Shown here piece after piece: positions 55,927 through 64,000 of a stretch of 64,000 bases of DNA. Source of the DNA: Thiohalocapsa sp963704155. Lineage in GTDB: Bacteria; Pseudomonadota; Gammaproteobacteria; Chromatiales; Chromatiaceae. Each line of letters starts with the position of its first letter. Position 1 is the first letter of the stretch. The stretch spans positions 62,001 to 126,000 of the forward strand of contig CAVPHF010000028.1 in NCBI GenBank assembly GCA_963704155.1, written 5' to 3'. The notes beneath the pieces were generated by a model. It did no database searches and was not told the DNA's origin. It worked only from the letters and a program-made list of their open reading frames with translations. The translations under genes were made by a program, and so were the position numbers.

Positions 55927-56799
55927 TCAATCGATAAAGATCCGCGGCACCGCCGTGTCGCTGGGCCGCCCCGATGCCGCCAAATCGCCTTGGGGTAATC
56001 CGCCATCATCGTCCTTGGGCTCGGCGGTGCCGGATCGCCGCCGCCCGGCATCCAGGGCCCAACTCCAGAGCGCCCCATCGGCGAGCGGCAAGACCATGAA
56101 CCAGTGCTCCAGGATAGCCAGCGCCAAGAGTGTCGCCGTCAGCATCAGCGCGACCGCCGCAAAGCCCGTGGCCGGCAGATCGAGTGCTGCCTCGACAAGC
56201 AGGCTCATGATCACCGTCGCGACGCTGACCGATACCGGAAACAGCAGATTCATCGGCCGCTTAGAAAGATAGCTGGTCAGGAAACGGATGTGTTCGGGCA
56301 GCCACTCTTCGTTCAAGTTGGGTACGCCGAAGAACAGGTTCAGCTTCGCGCTCCAGCGCATCCACCAAAGGATAACAAAGGTCCAGGTCCCCACCTGATT
56401 GACCGAGTCCCAAGTGATCCAGACCATGGTCAGCCCGGTGGCGACAATTGCCAGCTCGTGGTAGAGGCTCGTCTGGATCGCAAGCCAGAACCGCCGCCAG
56501 CCGCCGCTCTCCGGCGGGCAGGCATCCTTTCGGGGCCCGGTGACGAAGCCCATGAAGTAGCTCATCTCCATCCAGCCCCAGATCAACACGCCGCCGGTAA
56601 AACCGACATAGGCACTAAAGGCCGTGCCATGATCGCGAACCAGATAGAGCACCACCAACGACAGTGCCAAGAGCGCGGTAGCCCCAAGCATGCTCCAGGG
56701 ATAGGTCCGCGCCGGGCGCTTGTCGAGATAAAGGATAACGCCGGTGCTGAACCACCAAAGGAACAGCGCATAGGCAACGGCACCCGCGTAGCTCAGCAT
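55927..56799 (-). CDS. puhE: Photosynthetic complex assembly protein PuhE
   Basis: 290 residues, about seven to eight membrane helices, with the PuhE (DUF3623) pattern LWWFSTGVILYLDKRPARTY, GWMEMSYFMGFVTGPRKDAC and MRWSAKLNLFFGVPNLNEEW. It is found in photosynthesis clusters of purple bacteria and supports reaction centre-LH1 assembly and bacteriochlorophyll production. The C-terminal 45 residues are hydrophilic and Asp-rich. It follows puhC by 72 bases. Confidence 0.95.
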   Translation of the reverse strand: MLSYAGAVAYALFLWWFSTGVILYLDKRPARTYPWSMLGATALLALSLVVLYLVRDHGTAFSAYVGFTGGVLIWGWMEMSYFMGFVTGPRKDACPPESGGWRRFWLAIQTSLYHELAIVATGLTMVWITWDSVNQVGTWTFVILWWMRWSAKLNLFFGVPNLNEEWLPEHIRFLTSYLSKRPMNLLFPVSVSVATVIMSLLVEAALDLPATGFAAVALMLTATLLALAILEHWFMVLPLADGALWSWALDAGRRRSGTAEPKDDDGGLPQGDLAASGRPSDTAVPRIFID

Positions 56800-56871
56800 C
56801 AGCGAGGCCGGACTAGCACGCAGGGGCCAATCGCGCTCGACCTGGGATGCAGGGTTCGAGATCCTTCAAGG

Positions 56872-57345
56872 CTAGTCCTGCTGCAAATCTGGCTGAGGAC
56901 GAATCGCGCCATGCAGCAGTTTCGCGAAGGAAGCGGCATTGGTGGGGCCGAACGCGCGCACGTCGATGACGCGCCCGGTCAGCGGATCTTCGAACAATAA
57001 ACGGCCGTCTTCGCGCCGCGACAACAGATAGGGCGCATCCAAGGAGGCATCGTAGCTGTTGCGCTCCCGCACCATGCCCCGCATGACGCCAAGGACGAAC
57101 CCGTCGGTGCCCGATTCCAGCTCGGCCACGATGCCTTCATCCGGCACCCTGACCGTTGTGGTGCCATCGCCATTGTCGACGAAGAGCAGCTGGCGGCTCT
57201 CGACGATCGGCGCCATCGGCATCTCGGTGCGGCCCACGCCCGTGATCCTGACCATCGCGGTGGCCAGGATCACAAAGCCGATCAGCAATGCCGCGCCAAT
57301 GAGCACGACACGCGGGAAGGGTCGTCCCTCGAACGGGTCGCTCAT
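56872..57345 (-). CDS. puhC: Photosynthetic complex assembly protein PuhC
   Basis: 157 residues from ATG 57345 (MSDPFEGRPFPRVVLIGAAL), 16 bases after the puhB stop. One N-terminal membrane helix, then a periplasmic domain with NGDGTTTVRVPDEGIVAELE and GFVLGVMRGMVRERN typical of PuhC. It is needed for LH1-reaction centre organisation. The longer frame to 57495 lies in puhB and is not used. Confidence 0.94.
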   Translation of the reverse strand: MSDPFEGRPFPRVVLIGAALLIGFVILATAMVRITGVGRTEMPMAPIVESRQLLFVDNGDGTTTVRVPDEGIVAELESGTDGFVLGVMRGMVRERNSYDASLDAPYLLSRREDGRLLFEDPLTGRVIDVRAFGPTNAASFAKLLHGAIRPQPDLQQD

Positions 57346-57361
57346 GAGCAGGCTCCCCGAC

Positions 57362-58060
57362 TCAACGGCTCGCCGCCGGCGCTGAATCCAACCGCGGAGT
57401 GACGCCGGTCCGTTGTGGCGGCTGGCCAGCTGCCGCGTCCCGCGGCTCATCGAGGTCCGCTTTCGCCTCCTCAGGTTCCGAATCTGCCGCGGCACGCAAG
57501 GCCGTTGCCAGAATCTCGGCGACCTCGTCTACGTTGGTGACAGAGCGCAGCATCGGCTGGGCGTTGAGGAAACGCCAAGGCCGAACGTTAGGCCACATGA
57601 TCAAATAATTGACACTTTGACCAGCGCCGAGCACCAATGGGATGTCGCCGGTGCCGTCCGCATGGCGCCGAAGGCCTGCACTCTCGATGACCTTGAACGG
57701 AATATTGACGGCCATGGGCAGTGCAATTCCGAACCTGATCACTAAGCGCCGATCAGTAATGCTGTACACGGTAGAGCGGCCATATAGCCAGGCGAGCAGC
57801 GACAGAATCGCGATCGCCAGCACTGCCAGCGTCATCAGCCAGAGCGCGGACATCACTGCCGCCGGCAGCGTCACGCCGCCGGTCAGCAGAAGCACGAATC
57901 GAAACAGGATCAGGATGCCGAAGTAGAGCGCGACCTTGCGCACATGAAACGCATGAATGGCGAGCGCACCCCACTGGGGTGCACCCTGCCACCGGAGCGC
58001 CTCTCCCTCTGGCAAGTTCTCCGGCAAGCCGTGAACCGGCTCGGAGTCGAACTCACTCAC
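57362..58060 (-). CDS. puhB: Photosynthetic complex assembly protein PuhB
   Basis: 232 residues. PuhB has two to three membrane helices and a PH-like domain (STVYSITDRRLVIRFGIALP, NIPFKVIESAGLR). It is a dimeric assembly factor of the reaction centre. The start overlaps the puhA stop by 4 bases. The C-terminal 45 residues are a variable Ala/Glu/Pro-rich tail. Confidence 0.95.
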   Translation of the reverse strand: MSEFDSEPVHGLPENLPEGEALRWQGAPQWGALAIHAFHVRKVALYFGILILFRFVLLLTGGVTLPAAVMSALWLMTLAVLAIAILSLLAWLYGRSTVYSITDRRLVIRFGIALPMAVNIPFKVIESAGLRRHADGTGDIPLVLGAGQSVNYLIMWPNVRPWRFLNAQPMLRSVTNVDEVAEILATALRAAADSEPEEAKADLDEPRDAAAGQPPQRTGVTPRLDSAPAASR

Positions 58061-58830
58061 AGAAAGGGCTCCGCCCGATCCGGCGTTGCATACAGCGTGC
58101 CGCCGCCGTAATAGGCCACGACCTTGTCTTCCTCTGCCATGGTGATCTGGTCATAGCTCTTGAGCGTCGGTCCGTTCTTGAACTGCGCACCGGTGATGCT
58201 CTCCACCTCGACGACGCCCTTCTTGCCGCGCACGTTGGCGAGGGTGATCGGCAGCAGCACACGCTTTCCGCCGGTGGCCTCGAGCTCCAGATAACGGATC
58301 TGCGGCTCCGCGCGATCCACCCAGATCTCCTTGCAGACGCCGCCCTGCTGACGGTCGCAGCCCAGCACTGGCATGCCGCGCGGGTCCGGGTCACGGTCGA
58401 CAACACTGAAGTGCTTGGCAACCCGCATCGGCACGATGCGCGGCTCGCCGCCGTCGGTGAGATCGGGCTCCTCGACACGATGTGCGTAGGAACCAGGACC
58501 GACCGCCGCTAGCATCGGATCGCCGGTCGGCGCCAGCGGAGCACCCGGGAAGGGCGCGATGGGCTCGGCATTGAGTTTGTACTGCGGCTTCTCCGGGCCC
58601 GGCTTGACTACCTGACGGCCAGTGTGCGGCATCGTGAAGGTCTTCGGTTGCGGCATTGGCGGGAAGCCCTCCATCATCTTCACGCCGCGCATACGCAGCG
58701 ACTCCACCGGATAGCCCTCGCGTTTGTCCTCACGCCGGATCCAGTAGACCAGCGCAAAGAAGAAGAACCAGAAGACCCACAGCGTGAGCTGCGCGACGTC
58801 GATGTAGTTGGTAATTGCGCCAATAGGCAT
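58057..58830 (-). CDS. puhA: Photosynthetic reaction centre H subunit
   Basis: 257 residues. One N-terminal helix (VAQLTLWVFWFFFFALVYWI, about 12-31) followed by RREDKREGYPVES and a cytoplasmic beta-barrel domain with PFPGAPLAPTGDPMLAAVGP, REDE-type acidic surface and ITGAQFKNGPTLKSYDQITM. It caps the L/M core and controls proton transfer to QB. Located in the lhaA-puhABC order usual for purple bacteria, 25 bases after lhaA. Confidence 0.97.
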   Translation of the reverse strand: MPIGAITNYIDVAQLTLWVFWFFFFALVYWIRREDKREGYPVESLRMRGVKMMEGFPPMPQPKTFTMPHTGRQVVKPGPEKPQYKLNAEPIAPFPGAPLAPTGDPMLAAVGPGSYAHRVEEPDLTDGGEPRIVPMRVAKHFSVVDRDPDPRGMPVLGCDRQQGGVCKEIWVDRAEPQIRYLELEATGGKRVLLPITLANVRGKKGVVEVESITGAQFKNGPTLKSYDQITMAEEDKVVAYYGGGTLYATPDRAEPFL

Positions 58831-58855
58831 GGATCAACCTCCGTCGGCTGAGTGA

Positions 58856-60331
58856 CTAGGGAAGCTCGGTAATACCGAACTTGGATGAAGACCGCGCATG
58901 GTCGCCGCCCCACAGGAGCAACGGACCGATTGCGATCAGGGTAACGAGCAACAAGACAATTTCCAGGCTATACACGGTGGCGTAGCCAACGGCGGGACCG
59001 GTCAGGTCGGCACCGAAGGCGCTGTCGGGGGCGAATGTGTCGACGAGATCGCGGATGGTTCCACCGAGGAACATCGCGATACCGTAGCTGGTGGCTTGGA
59101 CCGCGCCCCAGGCCCCCAGGGCAAGGCCGCTGCCGCCGCTCTCGGCCATACCCATTGCAGCGGTGAGCGTGCCCACCGCAAAGAGCCCGCCGCCAAAGCC
59201 GATCAGCAGTGCGCCGAAACGGAACAGCAACGGCGACGCTAGCGGGTCCGCCATGATCACCGCGACGAAGGCCAGCACGCCGAACAAGGAGCCGGCGCCG
59301 GCGATGCGGTAGGGATTGATCCGGCGCGCGAGAAGATGCGCCGACAAGCCGAAGGCGACCAGCGTACCGAAGGCCCAGATCGCGGTCAGGCGCGTGGTCT
59401 GCGATACCGTGAGTCCGAGTACCTGGCCGCCATAGGGCTCGAGTAGGATGTCCTGCATCTGGAAGCCGGCGGTGCCCAGCCCCAGCGCAATCAGCAGCCG
59501 GGTTGCGTTACCGGCGCCGATGAAGCGCGCCCAGGTCTCGGCAAAGCGCGGCCGCTCCTTGTGCGCGGCGCGGTCGGCCTTGATCTGTTGGACTCGCGTC
59601 TGATTGACCGCCTCCTGTTTCCAAAGCGCAACCAGATTCAGGAAAATGGTCACGAGCGCGGCGCCTTGAATCACACCGATCAGACGCGCGTTGGCCTGCC
59701 CCTCGTTCATGTCGTTGAAGCCGGTCAGCAGGCCGCCGAAGGCCAGCGCCGAGATCAACATGCTGAGCTGAAGCACGACGAACAGCAGAGCGACCACCCG
59801 CGGACGGCTGTCCTCGGTGGCCAGATCGGTTGCCAACGCCAGACCCGCGGTCTGCGTGGTGTGCAATCCGGCGCCTGCGATCAGAAAGGCGAGACCCGCC
59901 GCAAGCCAGGTCGCGAAGGTCGGTAAATCGCCGCCCTCTGCCAGCAGCAGCAGCGCGAACGGCATGATCGCCAGACCGCCGAACTGCATCAGGGTGCCGA
60001 ACCAGATGAATGGCACCCGGCGCCAGCCGAACGCGGATTCGTGGATATCGGACTTGAAGCCGATCAACGCCCTGAAGGGCGCAAACAGCACCGGCAGCGC
60101 CACCATGACGCCGATCAGCCAGGGCGGGACGCCCTTTTCGACCACCATGACACGGTTCAGCGTGCCATAGAGCAACACCATCATCATGCCGACCGAGGCC
60201 TGAAACAACGACAGCCGCAACAGCCGCATCAGCGGCAGTTCCTTGGTCGCCGCATCGGCGAATGGCAGCAGCTTCGGCAATACCTCGCGAAGCCAGATCT
60301 GCTTCAGTTCCTGCAGGTTGGACCCGCTCAT
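58856..60331 (-). CDS. lhaA: Light-harvesting 1 assembly protein LhaA (PucC family)
   Basis: 491 residues from ATG 60331, which overlaps the bchM stop as ATGA. A 12-helix PucC-type member of the major facilitator fold with RLSLFQASVGMMMVLLYGTL, NRVMVVEKGVPPWLIGVMVA, FKSDIHESAFGWRRVPFIWF and MQDILLEPYGGQVLGLTVSQ. It delivers or inserts bacteriochlorophyll during LH1 assembly. The longer frame to 60496 lies within bchM and is discarded. Confidence 0.95.
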   Translation of the reverse strand: MSGSNLQELKQIWLREVLPKLLPFADAATKELPLMRLLRLSLFQASVGMMMVLLYGTLNRVMVVEKGVPPWLIGVMVALPVLFAPFRALIGFKSDIHESAFGWRRVPFIWFGTLMQFGGLAIMPFALLLLAEGGDLPTFATWLAAGLAFLIAGAGLHTTQTAGLALATDLATEDSRPRVVALLFVVLQLSMLISALAFGGLLTGFNDMNEGQANARLIGVIQGAALVTIFLNLVALWKQEAVNQTRVQQIKADRAAHKERPRFAETWARFIGAGNATRLLIALGLGTAGFQMQDILLEPYGGQVLGLTVSQTTRLTAIWAFGTLVAFGLSAHLLARRINPYRIAGAGSLFGVLAFVAVIMADPLASPLLFRFGALLIGFGGGLFAVGTLTAAMGMAESGGSGLALGAWGAVQATSYGIAMFLGGTIRDLVDTFAPDSAFGADLTGPAVGYATVYSLEIVLLLVTLIAIGPLLLWGGDHARSSSKFGITELP

Positions 60332-61026
60332 GAGCGCACCAGCTCCATCGCCTGCGAAGTGTAGAAGCCGCGCGATATTCGCTGGGTCCGGCCAACCTGC
60401 CAGGCAGCGAGACCGGCATCGGTGCCGATACCGCGGCGCATCGCCTGCTCGGCCACCGGCACGATCGCCGGCGAGCGATCCGAGCGCGGGAACCACTGCC
60501 CCACCGCGTGCATCATCGCCAGCGCGGCGGTGCGCGGCGCAAAGGTAAATAGCACTTGTTCATGGGCACGCTCGGCAAGGCTCGCGACAACGCTCAAGGC
60601 GTCTTCCAGCTCGTAGTGGATGATGCTGTCCATCGACACGACATAATCGAACTGACCTTGCCCCGGCGCCAGCATATCGCCGACCGCGAACTCGATCCGG
60701 CCCGGCAGTCCATCCGGCACGCGCTCACGGGCATTCGCGATCAGCGTCGGCGACAGGTCGACGGCATAGACATCGGCGCCGCGGCGCGCAGCCTCCATCG
60801 CCAGCATCCCAGTCCCACAGCCGGCGTCGAGCAGGCGGCGTCCGCTCAGGTCCGATGGCAGCCAACCGAGCAGCATCGCGCGCATCTCGTCGCGGCCGGC
60901 CCTAACGGTGGCGCGGATGCCGCTGACCGGCGCGTCGGAGGTCAGCCGCTTCCAGGCATCGGCCGCGGTGCGGTCGAAATAGGCCTCGATCTGACCGCGG
61001 CGCTGTTGGTAGGAACTACTCGGCAT
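60328..61026 (-). CDS. bchM: Mg-protoporphyrin IX methyltransferase BchM
   Basis: 232 residues. SAM motif LLDAGCGTGMLAMEAARRGA (about 64-83) and VYAVDLSPTLIANARERVP; the N-terminal YFDRTAADAWKRLTSDAPVS is typical of BchM. It methylates the propionate of Mg-protoporphyrin IX, the step after BchHID chelation. Between bchL (44 bases) and lhaA (4-base overlap). Confidence 0.96.
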   Translation of the reverse strand: MPSSSYQQRRGQIEAYFDRTAADAWKRLTSDAPVSGIRATVRAGRDEMRAMLLGWLPSDLSGRRLLDAGCGTGMLAMEAARRGADVYAVDLSPTLIANARERVPDGLPGRIEFAVGDMLAPGQGQFDYVVSMDSIIHYELEDALSVVASLAERAHEQVLFTFAPRTAALAMMHAVGQWFPRSDRSPAIVPVAEQAMRRGIGTDAGLAAWQVGRTQRISRGFYTSQAMELVRS

Positions 61027-61070
61027 CAGTGCGTACTCGTTCGATGAAGACCGGACAATCAGTCATCAGA

Positions 61071-62027
61071 TCAATCGAAACCCAGGAAGTCGAACAGATC
61101 CCGGTCGCGCATGGGTGAGACCTGGAGCGGGTCGGGCCCAGCCAACAAGGCTTCGGCAAGGCCAAGATACTGCTGCTGCGCGTGCTCGACATCCGGCTCC
61201 GGCTCCATCTCGAACAAGGTCGCTTTCTTCAGACGCGAGCGCCGAATCACGTCGAGGTTCGGCAGATGCGCCATGGTCTTCAGTCCGACAGCCTCGTTGA
61301 AGCGGTCGATCTGGTCGGTCTCGGCACTGCGATTGGCGATGACCCCGCCGATGCGCACCTTGTAGTTCTTGGCCTTGGCCAGGATCGCGGTGGCAATGCG
61401 GTTCATCGCAAAAATGGAGTCGAAGTCGTTCGCGGTGACGATCAGCGCGCGATCGGCGTGCTGCAAGGGCGCGGCGAAACCGCCGCAGACGACATCGCCG
61501 AGCACGTCGAACACGACCACATCGGTGTCTTCGAGCAAGTGATGCTGCTTCAACAGCTTGACCGTCTGCCCAACGACATAGCCGCCGCAGCCGGTGCCCG
61601 CCGGCGGTCCGCCGGCCTCGACGCACATGACGCCGCTGTAGCCCTCATAGACGAAATCGTCGAGACGCAATTCCTCGGGATGGAAGTCAACGGACTCCAG
61701 CACGTCGATGACGGTCGGCACCAGACGCTTGGTCAGCGTGAAGGTGGAGTCGTGCTTTGGATCGCAGCCGATCTGCACGACACGCTGGCCGAGCTTGGAG
61801 AAGGCCACCGACAGATTCGACGACGTGGTGCTCTTGCCAATGCCGCCCTTGCCGTAGACCGCAAATACCTTGGCCGAGCCGATCTTGACGTCCGGATCGA
61901 GCTGGACCTGAAGACTGCCTTCGCCATCGACGCGCGGATCGACCCGCGACGCGGCTCTCGCCGAGCCGCCGATCGGCGTCGAGCCACCACCGCCGAAGAT
62001 GCTGGCCGGGATGTCGTCAAGCGTCAC
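61071..62027 (-). CDS. bchL: Light-independent protochlorophyllide reductase iron-sulfur ATPase BchL
   Basis: 318 residues from GTG 62027, overlapping the bchH stop as GTGA; the open frame upstream lies in bchH. BchL is the nitrogenase-iron-protein-like donor for the BchNB reductase. P-loop VYGKGGIGKSTTSSNLS and the two Cys ligands of the bridging cluster (AGTGCGGYVV and GDVVCGGFAAP) are intact, as is QIGCDPKHDSTFTL. The N-terminal 40 residues are Gly/Ser/Ala-rich, as usual. Confidence 0.97.
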   Translation of the reverse strand: MTLDDIPASIFGGGGSTPIGGSARAASRVDPRVDGEGSLQVQLDPDVKIGSAKVFAVYGKGGIGKSTTSSNLSVAFSKLGQRVVQIGCDPKHDSTFTLTKRLVPTVIDVLESVDFHPEELRLDDFVYEGYSGVMCVEAGGPPAGTGCGGYVVGQTVKLLKQHHLLEDTDVVVFDVLGDVVCGGFAAPLQHADRALIVTANDFDSIFAMNRIATAILAKAKNYKVRIGGVIANRSAETDQIDRFNEAVGLKTMAHLPNLDVIRRSRLKKATLFEMEPEPDVEHAQQQYLGLAEALLAGPDPLQVSPMRDRDLFDFLGFD

Positions 62028-64000
62028 GCTGCCACCCCCTCGGCAATGCCCTCGAGACGGTCCTCCAGCTCTTCGCCAGCGCGGCGCAGCGCATCCAGCG
62101 TCGCGTCGTCCGGTTGCCAATAATTGCGCTCATGGGCCTCCAGCAGGCGGTTGGCGACCTTGGCCGATGCGGTCGGGTTCAGCGCCGCGAGCCGCTCGCG
62201 CATCTCCTCGTCGAGCACGAAGGTCTCGGTCATGCGCTGGTAGACCCAGGGCGCGACCTGACCGGTCGTGGCCGACCAGCCCATGGTGTTGGTCACGTGC
62301 ACCTCGATCTCGCGCACCCCCTCGTAGCCATGCTTGAGCATGCCCTCGTACCACTTCGGATTGAGCATGCGGGTGCGGGTCTCCAGTGCCACTTGCTCGG
62401 CCAGCGTGCGCACGGTGCCGTCGCCGCGCGTCTGGTCGCCGATGTAGACCGGTACAGCGCCGCCCTTGGAGCGGGTCACCGCGCGGCTGATACCGCCCAG
62501 GGTATCGAAGTAGTGATCCACTGTGGTCACGCCGAGTTCGACGGAATCCAGGTTCTGATAGGCCAGTTCCACGTCGCCGAGCACGCTCTTCAGCAACTCC
62601 GCCTGACGCACCGGCGTGCCGGTGCGGCCGTAAGCAAAGCACTTGCGCCGCGTGTAGGTCTCGGCAAGTTCGTCTTCATCATCCCAGCCGCTGTTGTCTA
62701 CCAAATGGTTGACGTTGGAGCCGTAGGCACCGTCGGCGTTGCTAAAGACACGCAGCGCCGCGGTCTCGATATCGCAGCCGTGGGCGGTCTGGTATTCCAA
62801 CGTATGCTTGCGCACATAGTTCTGCTCGACAGGCTCGTCGGCGGTGGCGGCGAGGAACGACGCCTCGGCCAAGAGTCTAGTCTGTAACGGCAAAAGGTCA
62901 CGGAAAATACCGGACAGTGTCATGACCACGTCGATGCGCGGACGGCCAAGACCTTCCAGCGGCAGCAGTTCGGCCCCGCAGACCCGGCCGTACCCGTCGA
63001 GTCGCGGCTTGGCGCCGATCAACGCGAGCGCCTGGGCAATGGGCCCGCCCTCGGTCTTCAGGTTGTCGGTCCCCCAGAGCACCAGCGCGATCGATTCCGG
63101 CAGCGGATTGCCGTCTCGCAGGTAGCGGTCCAGCAGCAACTGTGCGTGGCGGGCACCCTCTTTGACCGCGAACACACTTGGCAAACGGAAGGGGTCGAAG
63201 CCGTGCAGATTCCGCCCGGTGGGCAGAATCTCCGGCGTGCGCAACAGATCCCCGCCGGGAGCCGGACGCACGAAGCGGCCTTCCAGCGCGCGCAACAGGG
63301 CGGGTGTCTCGTGATCTTCGGACAAGAGTTGGTTGTATTCGGCCAGGCTCTTCAAGAGCGCCAGATTGTCTTCGTTGACCTCCATGCCGCCCTTCTGTAA
63401 GGCCAGCGCCGGGGCAGCGCCCGCGATCATGGCCTTCACGGTCTCGCGGCTAATGCCCGCCGCATCACAGGCCTCGGCCTTGGACTCGGCCACGGCCATC
63501 AGCATGTCGAGGCGCTCTTCGTCGTTCGGCGGCTCGCCGACGACGTGCAGCCCGTGCGGGATCAGCGTGTATTCCAGTTCGAGGATCTCGTCGTTGAGAT
63601 CGGCGATGCGGGCAACGGCCGAGGCATCCCACTCCGGCTCGGCCTCGGACGCCTCCGGGGTCAAGTCGAGTTCAGCGGCCTGCGCCTGGATCAACTTTGC
63701 CAGCTCGGCGCGTTCCTGATCGGGCGCTTCCGGCGCCATGCCGCGCCAACGCTCAATGGATTCCTTCAGGTCGACCAAGCCGCGATACAGGCCGGCATTG
63801 GCGACCGGCGGCGTCAGATAGCTCACCAGGGTCGCCGCGGCGCGGCGCTTGGCGATGGTGCCCTCGGACGGGTTATTGGAGGCGTACAGGTACATGTTCG
63901 GCAGATCGCCGATTAGGCGATCCGGCCAGCAGGCGCCGGACAGGCCTGCCTGCTTGCCCGGCATGAACTCCAGCGCCCCATGGGTGCCGAAATGCAGCAC
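62024..64000 (-). CDS. bchH: Magnesium chelatase large subunit BchH, C-terminal part
   Basis: 658 residues to the stop at 62024; the N-terminal half (about 600 residues) lies beyond the window. BchH binds protoporphyrin IX and inserts Mg2+ with BchI and BchD. CobN/BchH family blocks are clear: MLHFGTHGALEFMPGKQAGL, SGACWPDRLIGDLPNMYLYA, SNNPSEGTIAKRRAAATLVS, ESIALVLWGTDNLKTEGGPI and ARTIALV-like YGSNVNHLVDNSGWDDEDEL. First gene of the visible bchHLM-lhaA-puhABC run. Confidence 0.97.
   Translation of the reverse strand: MLHFGTHGALEFMPGKQAGLSGACWPDRLIGDLPNMYLYASNNPSEGTIAKRRAAATLVSYLTPPVANAGLYRGLVDLKESIERWRGMAPEAPDQERAELAKLIQAQAAELDLTPEASEAEPEWDASAVARIADLNDEILELEYTLIPHGLHVVGEPPNDEERLDMLMAVAESKAEACDAAGISRETVKAMIAGAAPALALQKGGMEVNEDNLALLKSLAEYNQLLSEDHETPALLRALEGRFVRPAPGGDLLRTPEILPTGRNLHGFDPFRLPSVFAVKEGARHAQLLLDRYLRDGNPLPESIALVLWGTDNLKTEGGPIAQALALIGAKPRLDGYGRVCGAELLPLEGLGRPRIDVVMTLSGIFRDLLPLQTRLLAEASFLAATADEPVEQNYVRKHTLEYQTAHGCDIETAALRVFSNADGAYGSNVNHLVDNSGWDDEDELAETYTRRKCFAYGRTGTPVRQAELLKSVLGDVELAYQNLDSVELGVTTVDHYFDTLGGISRAVTRSKGGAVPVYIGDQTRGDGTVRTLAEQVALETRTRMLNPKWYEGMLKHGYEGVREIEVHVTNTMGWSATTGQVAPWVYQRMTETFVLDEEMRERLAALNPTASAKVANRLLEAHERNYWQPDDATLDALRRAGEELEDRLEGIAEGVAA

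Overview
The window is chromosomal DNA of a purple sulfur bacterium, most likely a gammaproteobacterium of the Chromatiaceae type. The right end (about 53.6-64 kb) carries part of an anoxygenic photosynthesis gene cluster in the order bchH-bchL-bchM-lhaA-puhA-puhB-puhC, puhE, hemN, bchJ, all on the minus strand. The housekeeping genes (ftsY-ftsE-ftsX-rpoH, tgt-yajC-secD-secF, purT, queA) have gammaproteobacterial arrangements and sequences, and a periplasmic DsrE-like protein fits a sulfur metaboliser. The assignment rests on gene content and similarity recognised by eye, not on a search.

Layout. 0-5.5 kb: an M16 zinc peptidase (cut by the window edge) diverges from ftsY-ftsE-ftsX and rpoH, which ends in a strong terminator. 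5.6-10.5 kb: a secreted Cys-rich protein of unknown function, a divergent AraC regulator / NmrA-type oxidoreductase pair, and an NRDE protein. 10.6-10.8 kb: a small element in which 16-bp inverted repeats enclose the remnant of a four-helix-bundle (S23/IVS-like) gene with an Asp-rich hexanucleotide-repeat tail. 10.9-16.1 kb: the protein-export/queuosine block secF, secD, yajC, tgt and a HAD hydrolase. 16.2-18.8 kb: msrA and a Na+/phosphate cotransporter.

19-50 kb is an accessory belt. Intact small genes alternate with long gene-poor stretches and an unusual density of broken genes. The broken ones are an AraC tail, a P-type ATPase with two internal deletions, a DUF4864 gene, a reverse transcriptase with a MutS-I-like C-terminus, a PIN toxin, a universal stress protein, an amidohydrolase tail, a VapC tail, a beheaded DUF900 hydrolase, a patatin fragment, a truncated ParE and an internally deleted alcohol dehydrogenase. 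Intact genes here include an isochorismatase-like hydrolase, a YwaF-type membrane protein, a hemerythrin, a LysE exporter, a 3D-domain lipoprotein, a short LOV photoreceptor in a likely operon with an SRPBCC protein, a P-type cation ATPase next to a Kef antiporter, a SEC-C protein, DUF805 and DUF2892 membrane proteins, endonuclease VIII and a YugP-type peptidase. No intact transposase or CRISPR array was seen.

49.6-53.6 kb returns to core genes (purT, queA, dsrE-like, tRNA-Leu CAA). Between purT and queA lies a candidate small RNA on the plus strand with an exposed CCUCCU motif and a classical terminator. In the photosynthesis cluster, bchH/L/M and BchJ act on bacteriochlorophyll precursors, LhaA and PuhB/C/E assemble the reaction centre-LH1 complex around PuhA, and HemN supplies protoporphyrinogen without oxygen. 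An FNR-type box at the expected distance from a -10-like element lies upstream of hemN.
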